Counted from the first letter of the stretch, positions 27,021 to 37,100 are shown. The stretch is 64,000 nucleotides of DNA from Verrucomicrobiales bacterium (GCA_024233215.1 JACKPW010000020.1:59551-123550); one strand, 5' to 3'. Translations and numbers: made by a program. The notes: a model not told the origin generated them from the sequence alone.

Positions 27021-28058
27021 ATGAAGGTATTGGTGACAGGATCCAGTGGGCTGATCGGCTCCGAGGCCGTGGAGTATTTCGATCGCGCAGGGCATGAGGT
27101 TGTCGGGATCGACAACAACATGCGGAAGGAGTTCTTCGGCCCGAGTGGCGACACCACCTGGAACCTCGAGCGCCTGCGGCAGGCGACCCGGAACTTTCGA
27201 CCGCACGATCTGGACATCCGGGACCGGCCGCGGTTGGCGGACCTTTTCAAGCAGGAGCGGTTCGATCTGATCGTTCACTGCGCGGCCCAGCCCTCGCACG
27301 ACAAGGCGAAGGACCTGCCGCTGGTCGATTTCGACGTGAACGCCGTGGGAACCATCAATCTCCTGGAGACCACGCGACTGCATTGTCCGGAGGCGGTGTT
27401 CATCCTGATGTCGACCAACAAGGTCTATGGGGACGCCCCGAACGAGGTGCCCCTGAAGGAACTGCCCACCCGCTGGGACTATGCCCGTCCGGAGGACTAC
27501 AACGGCATTCGCGAGGACTGTCGGATTGACCGGACCCTGCACAGCCTTTTTGGCGCGAGCAAGACCGCGGGGGACGTGGTGGCCCAGGAGTACGGGCGTT
27601 ACTTTGGCATGAAGGTCGGAGTGTTCCGCGGGGGTTGCCTGACCGGCGAACATCACTCCGGGGTGCAGTTGCATGGCTTCCTCTCCTACCTGTTCAAGGT
27701 GGCGGTGGCGGGCGGGACCTACAACATTCTGGGTTACAAGGGCAAGCAGGTGCGCGACCAGATCCACAGCACGGACGTGATTGCCGCGTTTGTCGAGTTC
27801 GCACAAAACCCGCGCCCGGGGGAGGTCTATAACCTCGGCGGCGGCCGGCAGAACAGTGCGTCGATACTGGAATGCGTCACGAAGATCGAGGCCCTGCTCG
27901 GACGGCCGATGCAAACGCAGTACGTGGACGAGGCCCGGGTGGGCGACCACATCTGCTACATCAGCGACCTGTCCAAGTTCCAGTCGCACTATCCCAACTG
28001 GCGGATCACGCGTTCCCTCGACCAGATCCTGGAATCCATGGCGGCCACGATGGCCTGA
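27021..28058 (+). CDS. NAD-dependent epimerase/dehydratase (CDP-paratose 2-epimerase-like)
   Basis: A 345-residue extended short-chain dehydrogenase acting on nucleotide sugars. The NAD motif is VLVTGSSGLIGSEAVEYF (GxxGxxG). Other family segments are FDLIVHCAAQPSHD, FILMSTNKVYGDAPNE and GVFRGGCLTGEHHSGVQLHG, then YKGKQVRDQIHSTDV and GEVYNLGGGRQNSASILE. The usual YxxxK active-site tyrosine is phenylalanine (SLFGASK), which I recall as normal for this CDP-tyvelose/paratose-type subfamily. The glycosyltransferase gene follows 9 bases after the stop, so the two probably make a sugar for an extracellular polymer. Confidence 0.9.
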   Translation: MKVLVTGSSGLIGSEAVEYFDRAGHEVVGIDNNMRKEFFGPSGDTTWNLERLRQATRNFRPHDLDIRDRPRLADLFKQERFDLIVHCAAQPSHDKAKDLPLVDFDVNAVGTINLLETTRLHCPEAVFILMSTNKVYGDAPNEVPLKELPTRWDYARPEDYNGIREDCRIDRTLHSLFGASKTAGDVVAQEYGRYFGMKVGVFRGGCLTGEHHSGVQLHGFLSYLFKVAVAGGTYNILGYKGKQVRDQIHSTDVIAAFVEFAQNPRPGEVYNLGGGRQNSASILECVTKIEALLGRPMQTQYVDEARVGDHICYISDLSKFQSHYPNWRITRSLDQILESMAATMA

Positions 28059-28067
28059 ACGAGCGGC

Positions 28068-28901
28068 ATGGCGAGTTCGCGCGAAACGAGCGGCACGGTG
28101 GTTGACGCCCCGGAGGAAGCGGTCGCGGTCGACGGCCCGCCGCGGGTTGTCTTGGACACGGCCCTGGAAGTCACCTCCTACCGCAACTTCACCGCGCGAT
28201 GTCACGCCATGGCCCGGAGTGGCGGGGTCCATTCGGTGGACTTCACCAACACGCAGATCGTCACCCTGCGGCGGCATGACCCGGTCTTTCGGGAGATCAC
28301 CTCAAGGGTCGACCACTTTGTCCCGGACGGGATGCCATTGATCTGGTGTCTGAACCGGCAGGGGGCCGGTTTGCGCGACCGCGTGTATGGGCCGACGTTC
28401 ATGCGACACTGCGTCCTGGCCAGCCCGGCGCCGTGGACCCATTACCTGCTCGGGGGCTCGACCGAGTGCCTGGAGCGGCTTCAACAGCGGTTGTTGGAGG
28501 CGAACCCGGACGTGCGATTTGTGGGGGCGCAGAACGGCTATTTCAAGCCGGAGGACGAACCGCGCATCCTGGAGGAGATCAACCGGCTTTCCCCGGACTT
28601 CATCTGGGTGGGGCTCGGCACACCGAAGCAGCAGGACTGGATTCACCGACACAAGGCGTTGCTTCGACGTGGTGTGGTGCTGGCGGTGGGATTTGCGTTC
28701 GATGTCAACGCCGGCACGAAACCGGATGCGCCGGCCTGGATGCAGCGGTGGGGACTGACGTGGGTGTTCCGGGTGGCTTCCGAACCCCGGCGTCTGCTGG
28801 GACGTTACCTGAAGTGGAACTCGTTGTTCCTGTATTACCTCCTGCGGGACCGGCTCAGTCCGGTTCGTCGGCCCGCTCAAACACCTCCAGAATCCGGCTG
28901 A
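28068..28901 (+). CDS. WecG/TagA/CpsF family glycosyltransferase
   Basis: A 277-residue GT26 enzyme that transfers a sugar (often N-acetylmannosamine or its uronate) to a lipid-linked acceptor in wall or exopolysaccharide synthesis. Family motifs: VDFTNTQIVTLRR, FVPDGMPLIWCLNRQG, RVYGPTFMRHC, HYLLGGSTECLERL, VGAQNGYF, WVGLGTPKQQDWIHRH and VLAVGFAFDVNAGTKPDAPAW. All core segments are present. It is cotranscribed with the epimerase. Its 3' end overlaps the convergent prepilin gene by 47 bases, which is unusual and leaves no room for a terminator between them. Confidence 0.92.
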   Translation: MASSRETSGTVVDAPEEAVAVDGPPRVVLDTALEVTSYRNFTARCHAMARSGGVHSVDFTNTQIVTLRRHDPVFREITSRVDHFVPDGMPLIWCLNRQGAGLRDRVYGPTFMRHCVLASPAPWTHYLLGGSTECLERLQQRLLEANPDVRFVGAQNGYFKPEDEPRILEEINRLSPDFIWVGLGTPKQQDWIHRHKALLRRGVVLAVGFAFDVNAGTKPDAPAWMQRWGLTWVFRVASEPRRLLGRYLKWNSLFLYYLLRDRLSPVRRPAQTPPESG

Positions 28902-29640
28902 ACGTGTGGCGCAACTCCGCGTAGTCGCGGACGTCCACCGTGAACCGGGCGTCGGGGTTGGGCCGGGTGACCACGCTGCCGTCCGAGTGGAGCACATTGA
29001 CGAACCGCTGCTGATGGTGGGTGCGGGGTTTCACGCCAAAGGTGGCGAGTTCCTCCGGCACCAGAAACTGACTGTCCACCGCCAAGGCCTGAATGCGTTT
29101 GCCGTCCCGGTTGGACCCGAGGTTGCTCAGCCGCGGGGCGGTGTAGGCGTCGGTTCGGGAGGGATCGTCAAAGAGCAGGGTGTTGCCGCCGTGCCGGTAG
29201 TAATAACTGCCCTGCGCCTGCCCCGTTCCGACGCGCGACAGCTCCGCGTCCGCGTCCACTCTTTGGTCCGCCCCGGGACAGAACAAGACTCCCGGCTGCG
29301 AGGCGAGGTAATCCGCCAGCATCAACCCCAGACCGACCGGTCGTCCGCCCCACATGGAGATCAGGCTCGTGGGGGCGCCGGTCGAGGGGTAGAAGTTTGC
29401 CGGGTTGGTGAAGGGGGGGGCCTTGGGTCCGTAGGGAATGCGGTCCCCGGCATCGGAGGCGTAGGCGTGCAGCGCAATTCCAATCTGGCGGAGGTTCGAC
29501 ACGCAGGCCGCCCGGCGCCCGGCCTCCTTGGCGGAAGCCAGGGCGGGGAGGAGCATCGCCGCCAGAACGCCCAACACCGCCACCACCACCAGGAGTTCGA
29601 CCAGGGTGAATCCGGCGCGCGTTGGAGGGCGTGAGGTCAC
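28855..29640 (-). CDS. Prepilin-type N-terminal cleavage/methylation protein
   Basis: A 261-residue type IV pilin-like protein. A short leader ends at RAGFTLVELLVVVAVLGVLA, the prepilin-peptidase site with the conserved glycine, phenylalanine and glutamate(+5), followed by the hydrophobic helix. The next part, CVSNLRQIGIALHAYASDAG then DRIPY, and the late HSDGSVVTRPN resemble the DUF1559-like pseudopilins that are greatly expanded in Verrucomicrobiota and Planctomycetota. Such proteins are exported by a type II/IV system; the individual role is unknown. It starts 7 bases after the secreted gene upstream on the same strand, so they are probably one transcript. Confidence 0.9.
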   Translation of the reverse strand: MTSRPPTRAGFTLVELLVVVAVLGVLAAMLLPALASAKEAGRRAACVSNLRQIGIALHAYASDAGDRIPYGPKAPPFTNPANFYPSTGAPTSLISMWGGRPVGLGLMLADYLASQPGVLFCPGADQRVDADAELSRVGTGQAQGSYYYRHGGNTLLFDDPSRTDAYTAPRLSNLGSNRDGKRIQALAVDSQFLVPEELATFGVKPRTHHQQRFVNVLHSDGSVVTRPNPDARFTVDVRDYAELRHTFSRILEVFERADEPD

Positions 29641-29647
29641 CAGGCAA

Positions 29648-30610
29648 TCAGGGCGCTTCCTGGGCCGTGTAGAAGCGGAGTTCCGCCAATGGCGAGGAAT
29701 CCGTGAACAACGCGTGCCCCGCCTCGTCGGTGGTGACCGTGCCAGACTCAGCCCACTGCTCTCCGGGAACGCTCAGGTCATTCGTGTGCCGGACGTCATA
29801 ATCGGTGTGCGGTTCGCCCATCACCGTGAAGGCGAAGGTGCCATCGGCGAAGGTCGGGTTTTCCAGACGGGCACGACTGATCGAGCGCAGTCGGACGTTG
29901 TCGACGTCCCAGTATCCTCCCGGTTGATCAAAGCCAACCGTGGAAATGAAGCCGATGCCGAGGTGGCGGCCGGTCCAGGCGTCGTCCGCCCTCACCTCCG
30001 GGACCCGCACCGTGTAGTCGACCAGGAAGGTCCGGTCGCCGAAGATCTCCGCGGAATTGACCACCGTGGTCTCCGCCACGGTTACGGGTTGCCCTGCGTC
30101 ATCGAGGTAATAGAGCCGGAGGGCGAGCGTCACCCCTTCCTGCATGCCCCCGCCATTTCCGACCACGCCTGCCGTGAGTTCATAGGCGAGCCCGGGTTGA
30201 TAGGTGACATCGAACGCGTGCGAGGGTTCCGCTTGGGAATAGTCGCGGGAGTTGTAGTCCTGGAACACGCCCACCTCCGGCAGGGCGAAGATGAAGGCCG
30301 CCTGCTGTCCGTCGAGGTTCTCGATTCCCGGGTCGGCGTTCAGGAACACCCCGGTCGTCTGGTACCAGGGGCCGCCCCACTGGCCCTCGTCATACCACAC
30401 CGGTTGGGGAACCGTGGCCCACGCGTCGATCATCGGCACCGCGTAATCCGTGGTGGGGGATTCGAACGAGGCGTTCGGCACCGGGATGTTGCCCGCGTGG
30501 ACGGACAGGGCGGCCGCCCCCGCCAAGGCTGCGGCCGCGACCGGTCGCCTGATGGGGCGCGGAGTGGATTGTGTCGCGGGGGTCCGCTGTCGGGAACTTC
30601 GTAATCTCAT
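29648..30610 (-). CDS. Secreted protein of unknown function with jelly-roll-like body
   Basis: A 320-residue exported protein. An arginine-rich N-region precedes a hydrophobic core (PVAAAALAGAAALSVHA) with cleavage near AGNIPVPNASFESP. The body is beta-rich: DAWATVPQPVWYDEG, a QQAAFIF strand, then LAYELTAGVVGNGG and a conserved-looking DNVRLRSI, all of which suggest a carbohydrate-binding-like jelly roll (the NASFE...WDVDNVRL layout recalls PEP-CTERM-type proteins). The last 60 residues (TDYDVRHTNDLSVPGEQW, then ELRFYTAQ) match the C-terminal module of other secreted proteins here. It is upstream of the prepilin gene in the same unit. Confidence 0.75.
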   Translation of the reverse strand: MRLRSSRQRTPATQSTPRPIRRPVAAAALAGAAALSVHAGNIPVPNASFESPTTDYAVPMIDAWATVPQPVWYDEGQWGGPWYQTTGVFLNADPGIENLDGQQAAFIFALPEVGVFQDYNSRDYSQAEPSHAFDVTYQPGLAYELTAGVVGNGGGMQEGVTLALRLYYLDDAGQPVTVAETTVVNSAEIFGDRTFLVDYTVRVPEVRADDAWTGRHLGIGFISTVGFDQPGGYWDVDNVRLRSISRARLENPTFADGTFAFTVMGEPHTDYDVRHTNDLSVPGEQWAESGTVTTDEAGHALFTDSSPLAELRFYTAQEAP

Positions 30611-30798
30611 GCGCGTATCGTCGTGCGTATTCTAGCGTGCGGATGCGGTGTTGCCACCCGGCTTTCAAGGGGGGCGTGAGGCCGCCGGTTTCGGGCGCCA
30701 AGGTCGTCGCTTTCGGGACGGGCGCAAGCCCGGAGAGCCGAGATTTGGGTTTGGGGCTCGGGCATTGCAAGGAATTTGGCGGGGGACGGAATTCCGGT

Positions 30799-30826
30799 TT
30801 GACGGGGTGGGGTGGCTCCTTACTAT
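30799..30826 (+). promoter_or_regulatory. Sigma-70-type promoter of the tetR-RND operon
   Basis: TTGACG at 30799-30804 and TACTAT at 30821-30826 are separated by 16 bases, close to the consensus. Transcription would start near 30833, giving a leader of about 14 bases before the tetR ATG. The -10 box overlaps the operator at 30822-30845. Confidence 0.7.
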
Positions 30827-30845
30827 ACCGGCCAGACGGTATAGT
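30822..30845 (+). promoter_or_regulatory. TetR-type operator: perfect 9-bp inverted repeat
   Basis: ACTATACCG (30822-30830) and CGGTATAGT (30837-30845) are exact inverted copies separated by six bases. The site covers the -10 box and transcription start and ends one base before the tetR ATG at 30847. This is the typical placement for an autorepressing TetR-family regulator and predicts control of the whole efflux operon. Confidence 0.82.
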
Positions 30846-30846
30846 C

Positions 30847-31401
30847 ATGTCAGATCCCAAGTCCAAAGGTTCCGCCCGCGATTCCATCCTCGATGCCGCT
30901 GAGGCCCTCGTCAACCGGCTCGGTGCCGCCCATCTCACCCTCGACGCCGTCGCCCAGCAGGCCGCCGTCAGCAAGGGGGGGCTGCTCTATCATTTCCCCT
31001 CCAAGGACGCCCTGCTCGAAGCGATGGTTGCCCGCCAACTGGCCCAGTTCGAGGAGGATCAGGCCGGTTGTCTCAAGGGGGATCCCGACGATCCCACCGC
31101 GCGGTTGCTGGCCTTCGTCCACGCCTCCCTCAACGATGGCGAGGAGGATCGGCGGCTCGGAGCGGCGCTGCTGGCGGCGGTGGCGAACAAACCGGAGCTG
31201 CTGGAACCCGCTCGTGGGATGAACCGCGAGCTTTCCGCCGGCTTCGTTCGCAACCCGCTGGGGCATGCCGGGGCCTCGGTGGTCTGGCTGGCCACCCTGG
31301 GTCTCTGGTTTCTGGAGGTCCTGCAGGTCTCCCCCTTTGCCGCCGACCAGCGCCAGGCAATCACCGACCGCATTCTGGCGATGGCCCAAGGAGCTTCCTG
31401 A
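30847..31401 (+). CDS. TetR family transcriptional regulator
   Basis: A 184-residue repressor. The N-terminal helix-turn-helix is clear: ARDSILDAAEALVNRLGAAH, then LTLDAVAQQAAVSKGGLLYHF and PSKDALLEAMV, the canonical TetR_N pattern with its YHF(P)SKDALL ending. The C-terminal ligand domain is short and alanine/leucine-rich (TetR_C-like). It starts at the ATG immediately after the operator and ends 4 bases before the outer-membrane-channel gene. It most likely represses its own promoter and the downstream efflux genes and is released by a pump substrate. Confidence 0.93.
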   Translation: MSDPKSKGSARDSILDAAEALVNRLGAAHLTLDAVAQQAAVSKGGLLYHFPSKDALLEAMVARQLAQFEEDQAGCLKGDPDDPTARLLAFVHASLNDGEEDRRLGAALLAAVANKPELLEPARGMNRELSAGFVRNPLGHAGASVVWLATLGLWFLEVLQVSPFAADQRQAITDRILAMAQGAS

Positions 31402-31405
31402 TGCG

Positions 31406-32902
31406 ATGCAAGCGACCCTTCTGAAAGTGTTTCCCGGCCGGCTCCCCGCCGTGCTCTGGCTTGGTGCAACCCTCCTGGCCGTGGGCTGCAAGGTCGGTCC
31501 GGACTACGAACGTCCCGAGGTCACCCCGCCGGAGGCCTGGCGGTGGAAGAACGCCGAGCCGAGCGACCATGTGCCGAAGGGGGAATGGTGGCGGGTCTAT
31601 GACGACCCCGTGCTGAACTCGTTGCAGGCGACTGCCGCGGCGCAGAACCAGGATCTCAAGGCGGCGCTGGCCCGGGTGGAACAAGCCCGGTCCGCGGCGC
31701 GCATGAGCCGGGCCGATCTGTTGCCCACGGTGAATGGCTCCGGCAGCTTCACCCGGTACCGGACCTCCGGAAACGCCGCCAGCCCCATTGGCTTTCCCAT
31801 TCCCAGCTTCCACGCCCAGCAGTGGCAGGTGCCGTTTGACCTGAGCTACGAACTCGATCTCTGGGGCAAGGTGCGACGCGGCTTCGAGGCCGCCCGTTTC
31901 TCGGCGCTCGCGGCCGATGCGGCCCGGCAGAACGTCCTGCTGAGCCTGCAGGCCGACGTGGCGGTGAACTACTTCGGTCTCGTGGCCGCCCGCCAGGAGA
32001 TCAAGACCTTGGAGGAGAGCATCGAGCTGCGCCAGGAGGCCCTGCAGATCTTCGAGCAGCGCCTCGATGCGGGGGTGGGTTCCGAGTTCGAGGTCGAGCG
32101 GACCCGGGTCGAGGTTGCCCTGGCCCAAGCCAGTCTGGGTCAGGCCCACCAGCGCGAGGCCGAACTCCAAAACGCGCTTGCGGTGTTGTGCGGGGCGGCG
32201 TCGTCCGGGTTTGCGGTGGAAACCACCGCCACGCTACGTCCCGCCCCCCGCATCGTCCCCGACCTCCCGTCCACCCTGCTGGAGCGTCGACCGGACGTGG
32301 CCGAGGCGGAACGGCAGTTGGCGGCCCGCAACGCGGAGATCGGCGTGCGGATCGGGGCGTTCTTTCCCTCGGTGCGGCTGACGGCGCAGGGTGGCTTCTC
32401 GAGCGAGGAGCTTTCGGACCTGTTCCTCTGGGAGAGCCGCACCTGGGGGATTTCACCGTCCGTGCAGGTGCCGCTGTTTGCCGGCGGACGGTTGAAGGCG
32501 GATCTGGACCGCGCCCGGGCGGCTTACGACGAGGCCGTGGCCAACTACCGCCAGCGGTTGCTAACCGCCTTTCGGGAGGTGGACGACAACCTTGCCGCCA
32601 TTCGCTTTCTGAAGGACCAGTATGCCGCGCGGGACACGGCGGTGGTCTCCGCCGGGAACGCGGCGGACATCGCGCTGAGCCGGTTTTCGGCCGGCACCGT
32701 GAGTTTCCTGGAGGTCGTGGATGCCGCGAGCCTGAAGCTCCAGAATGAGATTGCCCGCATCGGGGTCGCCCGCGAACAACTGAATGCCACCGTCCGCCTG
32801 GTCAAGGCGCTGGGTGGTGGATGGGACGATCCTGATCCTCAAACCCTTTCCGTGAACGAACCGCACCCTGTCGAACGCCATGTGTCCTCCGCGAACCACT
32901 GA
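31406..32902 (+). CDS. Outer-membrane efflux lipoprotein (NodT/OprM family)
   Basis: A 498-residue TolC-like channel. A signal peptide ends in a lipobox (LLAVGCKVGPDYERPEV), the hallmark of the NodT subfamily, in which the cysteine is acylated. Two repeated OEP domains follow, with LSYELDLWGKVRRGFEAARF, the coiled-coil segments (IELRQEALQIFEQRLDAGVG) and LLERRPDVAEAERQLAARNA, then FFPSVRLTAQGGF and VPLFAGGRLKADLDRARAAY. It forms the outer channel of a tripartite pump with the adaptor and the RND protein encoded next. ATG at 31406 gives the signal peptide; its last 23 bases overlap the adaptor gene. Confidence 0.95.
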   Translation: MQATLLKVFPGRLPAVLWLGATLLAVGCKVGPDYERPEVTPPEAWRWKNAEPSDHVPKGEWWRVYDDPVLNSLQATAAAQNQDLKAALARVEQARSAARMSRADLLPTVNGSGSFTRYRTSGNAASPIGFPIPSFHAQQWQVPFDLSYELDLWGKVRRGFEAARFSALAADAARQNVLLSLQADVAVNYFGLVAARQEIKTLEESIELRQEALQIFEQRLDAGVGSEFEVERTRVEVALAQASLGQAHQREAELQNALAVLCGAASSGFAVETTATLRPAPRIVPDLPSTLLERRPDVAEAERQLAARNAEIGVRIGAFFPSVRLTAQGGFSSEELSDLFLWESRTWGISPSVQVPLFAGGRLKADLDRARAAYDEAVANYRQRLLTAFREVDDNLAAIRFLKDQYAARDTAVVSAGNAADIALSRFSAGTVSFLEVVDAASLKLQNEIARIGVAREQLNATVRLVKALGGGWDDPDPQTLSVNEPHPVERHVSSANH

Positions 32903-34154
32903 GAGTGTGTCTGATGAACCCCGTCGAGAGCCCCGCCTGAAGACCACCGGGTGGCCCGACCGCCTGAAGGTGGAACTCGAAGCCCTGTGCCGCTCCGTCC
33001 GGTCGGCCACCCTGACGAGGTTTCGGTCGGTCCCGACCTGTCGAAACCGGATCCTTCGGGTGGGTCTGTCCGGTTTGCTGGCTGCCTTGGCCGCCGGCTG
33101 CCAACAGGGCGGGGGACCGCCCCCCACTCCGCCTGTCGATGTCGGAACGGCCCAGGTCAAGGTGGAGCCGGTGCAGGACCGGTTGAACGCCGTGGGGACC
33201 CTCCTGGCGGATGAAGAGGTGACCCTCATGCCTGAAATCGCCGGGCGCGTGACCGCCATCCCCTTCACTGAAGGCCAGCGGGTGGAGGTGGGCGCCGTGT
33301 TGTTCGAGTTCGACCGCGAAAAGGAACAGGCGCAGCTTGATCAGGCGCGGGTTGATTTGCAGTTGGCGCAGCAGAATGCCGAACGGGTTGAGAAGCTGGC
33401 AGGCACGCGGGCGATTTCGAAACAGGAGATCGACCAGGTGCGCAGCCAGGTGACCCTGCGGGAGGCTGCGCTTGCGTTTCAGCAGGAACGGTTGAATGAC
33501 ATGCAGATCAAGGCGCCGTTTGCCGGCATCGTCGGGCCACGCGCTGTCAGTGCGGGCCAGTTTGTCAACGTGGGGGAGCCGCTGGTCACCCTCACGGACG
33601 ATGCCCGGGTCAAGGTGAGCTACAGCGTGCCGGAGGCGCATCTCGCCGAATTGCGGGTCGGGCAGCCGGTCGAGATCAAGGTGGCCGCCTTTGGTGACCG
33701 GGTGTTTCCCGGCGAAGTGCAGTTGATCAACCCGCAGGTGGACGAATCGACCCGCACGGTCGAGGTCCGTGCGTTAGCCGATAATCCGGACCGGTTGTTG
33801 CGGCCCGGCATGTTCGCCCGCGTCGGGACGATCACCGGCACGCGCCCGCAGGCGGTGGTGGTTCCCGAGGCAGCCCTGGTGCCATCGCTGACCGGCTTCG
33901 CGGTTTACGTCGTGGACACCGCCGCGTCGAACACCGTGGCCCGGCTGACGAAGGTTGATCTGGGCCAGCGAATGTCCGGTCGTGTGGAGGTGCGCAAGGG
34001 CCTGGCGGCGGGGCAGGACATCGTGGTGGCCGGCACCCAGAAACTCATGGACGGCGCGCCCATTGCCCCCCAACCCGCAGGGGAACCGGCGGTTGCCGGG
34101 GCTGCTTCGAACTCCACCGCCGACTCCGCGGACTCCGCCAAGCCCCGGTCATGA
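32880..34154 (+). CDS. RND efflux periplasmic adaptor (membrane fusion protein)
   Basis: A 424-residue adaptor of the HlyD/AcrA family. A membrane or lipoprotein signal (VGLSGLLAALAAGCQ) lies unusually far in, near residue 73, so the true start may be further downstream than the ATG at 32880; the upstream 60 residues look atypical. Adaptor features follow: the first lipoyl half (LMPEIAGRVTAIPFTEGQRV), an alpha hairpin (about 150-205), the second half (IKAPFAGIVGPRAVSAGQFV), a beta barrel and a membrane-proximal domain. The stop overlaps the RND start by 4 bases (ATGA), so expression is coupled. Confidence 0.93.
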   Translation: MCPPRTTESVSDEPRREPRLKTTGWPDRLKVELEALCRSVRSATLTRFRSVPTCRNRILRVGLSGLLAALAAGCQQGGGPPPTPPVDVGTAQVKVEPVQDRLNAVGTLLADEEVTLMPEIAGRVTAIPFTEGQRVEVGAVLFEFDREKEQAQLDQARVDLQLAQQNAERVEKLAGTRAISKQEIDQVRSQVTLREAALAFQQERLNDMQIKAPFAGIVGPRAVSAGQFVNVGEPLVTLTDDARVKVSYSVPEAHLAELRVGQPVEIKVAAFGDRVFPGEVQLINPQVDESTRTVEVRALADNPDRLLRPGMFARVGTITGTRPQAVVVPEAALVPSLTGFAVYVVDTAASNTVARLTKVDLGQRMSGRVEVRKGLAAGQDIVVAGTQKLMDGAPIAPQPAGEPAVAGAASNSTADSADSAKPRS

Positions 34155-37100
34155 GCCTGCCCGAATTCTGCATCCGGCGGCCCGTCTTCGCGGTCATGCT
34201 GAACCTGCTGATCGTGCTGTTCGGCGTGGTCGGCTATCTCAACCTGCCGGTGCGCGAACTGCCCGACGTGGACCCGCCGATCGTGGCGGTCACCACGATC
34301 TACCAGGGCGCCAACGCCGGCATCATGGAGAGCGAGGTGACCGAGCGCCTGGAGCAGGAGATCAACACGATTCCCGGCATCAAGACGCTCACCTCCATCT
34401 CGCGTGACGAGGTCAGCCTCATCACGGTGAGCTTCAACCTCGACGTCGATGTGGACGTCGCCGCCCAGGACGTGCGCGACCGGATCTCCCGGGCCCGCGC
34501 GTTGATGCCGGAGGACATCGAGGAACCGGTGGTGGCCAAGCAGGATGCCAACGCGCAGGAGGTGATGTGGATCGCCCTCTACAGCGAGCGGTTTACCACC
34601 CTGGAACTCACGGACATCGCGGAGCGCCAGTTCAAGGACCGGCTGCAAACCGTGCCCGGTGTCGGCGGCATCAACCTCGGCGGCGAGAAACGCCAGGCCA
34701 TCCGGTTGCGACTCGATGCCACCCGCATGGCCGCGATGGAAGTGACCGCAGCCGATATCGCCCGCGTGCTGCGAATGGACAGCGTCGAGTTGCCGGCGGG
34801 CCGCCTCGAGAACCTGGATCGCGAAATGACCGTCCGCGCGCTCGGCAAGCTGAGTCGACCCGAACAGCTCGAGGCCCTGATCGTGCGCGAGGTGAACGGG
34901 CGCCAGGTGCGGCTGCGGGATGTGGCGGACGTGGAATTCGGGGTGGAGGACGAGCGGACCGTGGCCCGCTACAACGGCCAGCCTTCGGTCGGGCTCGGGG
35001 TCGTGAAGCAGTCGGAGGCCAACGCCGTCGAGGTGGCGGACCTCGTGAAGGCGGAGGTGGAGAGGATCAAGCCGAACCTGCCGCCGGCCGTGCACGTGGA
35101 CATCGCCTACGACTCCTCGACCTATGTCAAGAAGGCGATTGCCGAGGTGAAGGAAACGGTCTTCATCGCATTTGCGCTGGTCTTGCTGGTCATGCTGCTG
35201 TTCCTGCGGAACTTCTATTCCACGATCATCCCGATGCTGGCGGTGCCGGTGTCGCTGGTGGGGGTGTTCGCGATGCTCTCGGTTCTGGGGTACAGCGTGA
35301 ACCTCCTGACACTGCTGGCGCTCGTGCTGGCGGTCGGGGTGGTGGTGGACGATGCCATTGTCGTGCTCGAGAACATCTACCGGCACGTGGAGGAGGGGAT
35401 GCAGCCGTTTGACGCCGCCATCCGGGGGATGAAGGAGATCACGTCGGCGGTCATTGCGATTACGATCACGCTGATTGTGGTGTTCGTGCCCATCGCCTTC
35501 CAGAGCAGTGCCACCGGGGTGTTGTTCCGCGAATTCGCCTTTGCCACGGCGGGGGCGGTCGCGATTTCGGCCTTCGTGGCCCTGACGCTGACGCCCACCA
35601 TGTGTGCGCGCATCCTGCGTCCGCCCGGGAAGCATGGCCGCATTTACAACGCCCTGGAGCGGGGGTTGAAAGGCATTGAGAACGCCTACAATCACGCCCT
35701 GGGCTGGGCGGTGCGACGGAGGTTTGTGGTGGTGCTGGTGGCCCTCGCCACGCTGGGGATCACCGGCTTCTGGGTGAAATCGTTGCCGCAGGAGTTCCTG
35801 CCGGATGACGACAAGGGCTACGTGTTCGCCATGATCTTTGCGCCGGAGGGCTCCACGAGTGAATACACCGATCGCATGGTCCGGCAGGCGGAGGATATTC
35901 TCGGCAGCTATCCCGAGGTGGAAGGGGCGTTCTCCGCGGTGGCGCTGGCGCGCGGGGCCCCGGGTGAATCCGACTTCGGCATCGTGTTCGGCAAGTTGAA
36001 GGAAGGGCCGCGCCGCACGTCGATTGAGCTTTCCCGGCCCGGCGGCATCGGGTCGATCTTCACGCGGTTGATCAACGAGATCAAGGGGGCCAACGCGGTC
36101 GCGATTCTGCCCAAGTCCGGCAACTTCGGCGAGCAGTACCAACTGGTGTTGCAGGGACCGGAACTGGAACATCTGGAGGAGGTCGCCAAGACGGTGCGGG
36201 ACGCCCTGGTGGGCGCGGGCTTCGTCATGCAACCGCGCATCAACCTGAACTTCGAGCAACCCCAGCTTCAGCTGAACTTCGACCGCGACCTGGCGGCCAG
36301 CCAGGGCGTGAGCGTGCGGGACATGTCGCAGGCCCTGCAAATCCTGTGGGGCGGGCTCGACCTGGCCCGGTACAACCGCGCCGGCAAGGAATACAAGGTG
36401 ATTGCCCAGTTGAAGCGGGAGGACCGGTTGGCCCCGCCTTCCCTGGAGGATATCTATGTGCGAAACGGGGCCGGGGAACTGGTGAAGCTCTCGAGTTTCA
36501 TCCTGCCCACCGAGTCCGGGTCCGCCAATGCGATCAACCGGTTCGCCCGGCAACGCGCGGTCACCATCGCGGCCCAACCGCGCGGGGTGTCGTTGGGCGA
36601 GGCGGTCAACCGCACCGAGGCCCTGCTCAAGGAGGTCCTGCCGCCGGACGTCAACTACCGCTGGACCGGTGAGGCGGACGAAATCAAGGAAGGCGGCGCG
36701 GAATCCATCCGGGTGTTCATTCTGGCGGTGCTGATCATCTACATGGTGCTGGCGGCACAATTCGAGAGTCTGCGGCATCCGTTCACGATCATGCTGGCGC
36801 TGCCGCTGGCGCTCTTTGGTGCGCTCGGAGGCATCTGGCTGCTGGCCACGGTGAACCAGTTTGCCCTGATCAAGTTCTACGCGCCGCTGGACCAACTGCC
36901 CGGGCCCATCGCCTGGCTGACGACGCACCTGCCTGAGATTCCGGCGATGACACTGAACGTCTACAGTCTGATTGGCATCGTGTTGTTGCTGGGGTTGGTC
37001 ACCAAGAACTCGATCCTGCTGGTGGAATTCGCGAACCAGCGGATGGCCCAGGGCGCCGATGCGAAGTCCGCCATGCTCGATGCCGGCCGGACCCGGTTGC

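Noticed and set aside
27570..27590. Loss of the catalytic tyrosine in the epimerase (FGASK instead of YGxSK)
   Set aside because: As far as I recall, phenylalanine is usual in this CDP-paratose 2-epimerase-like subfamily, so it is not evidence of decay.
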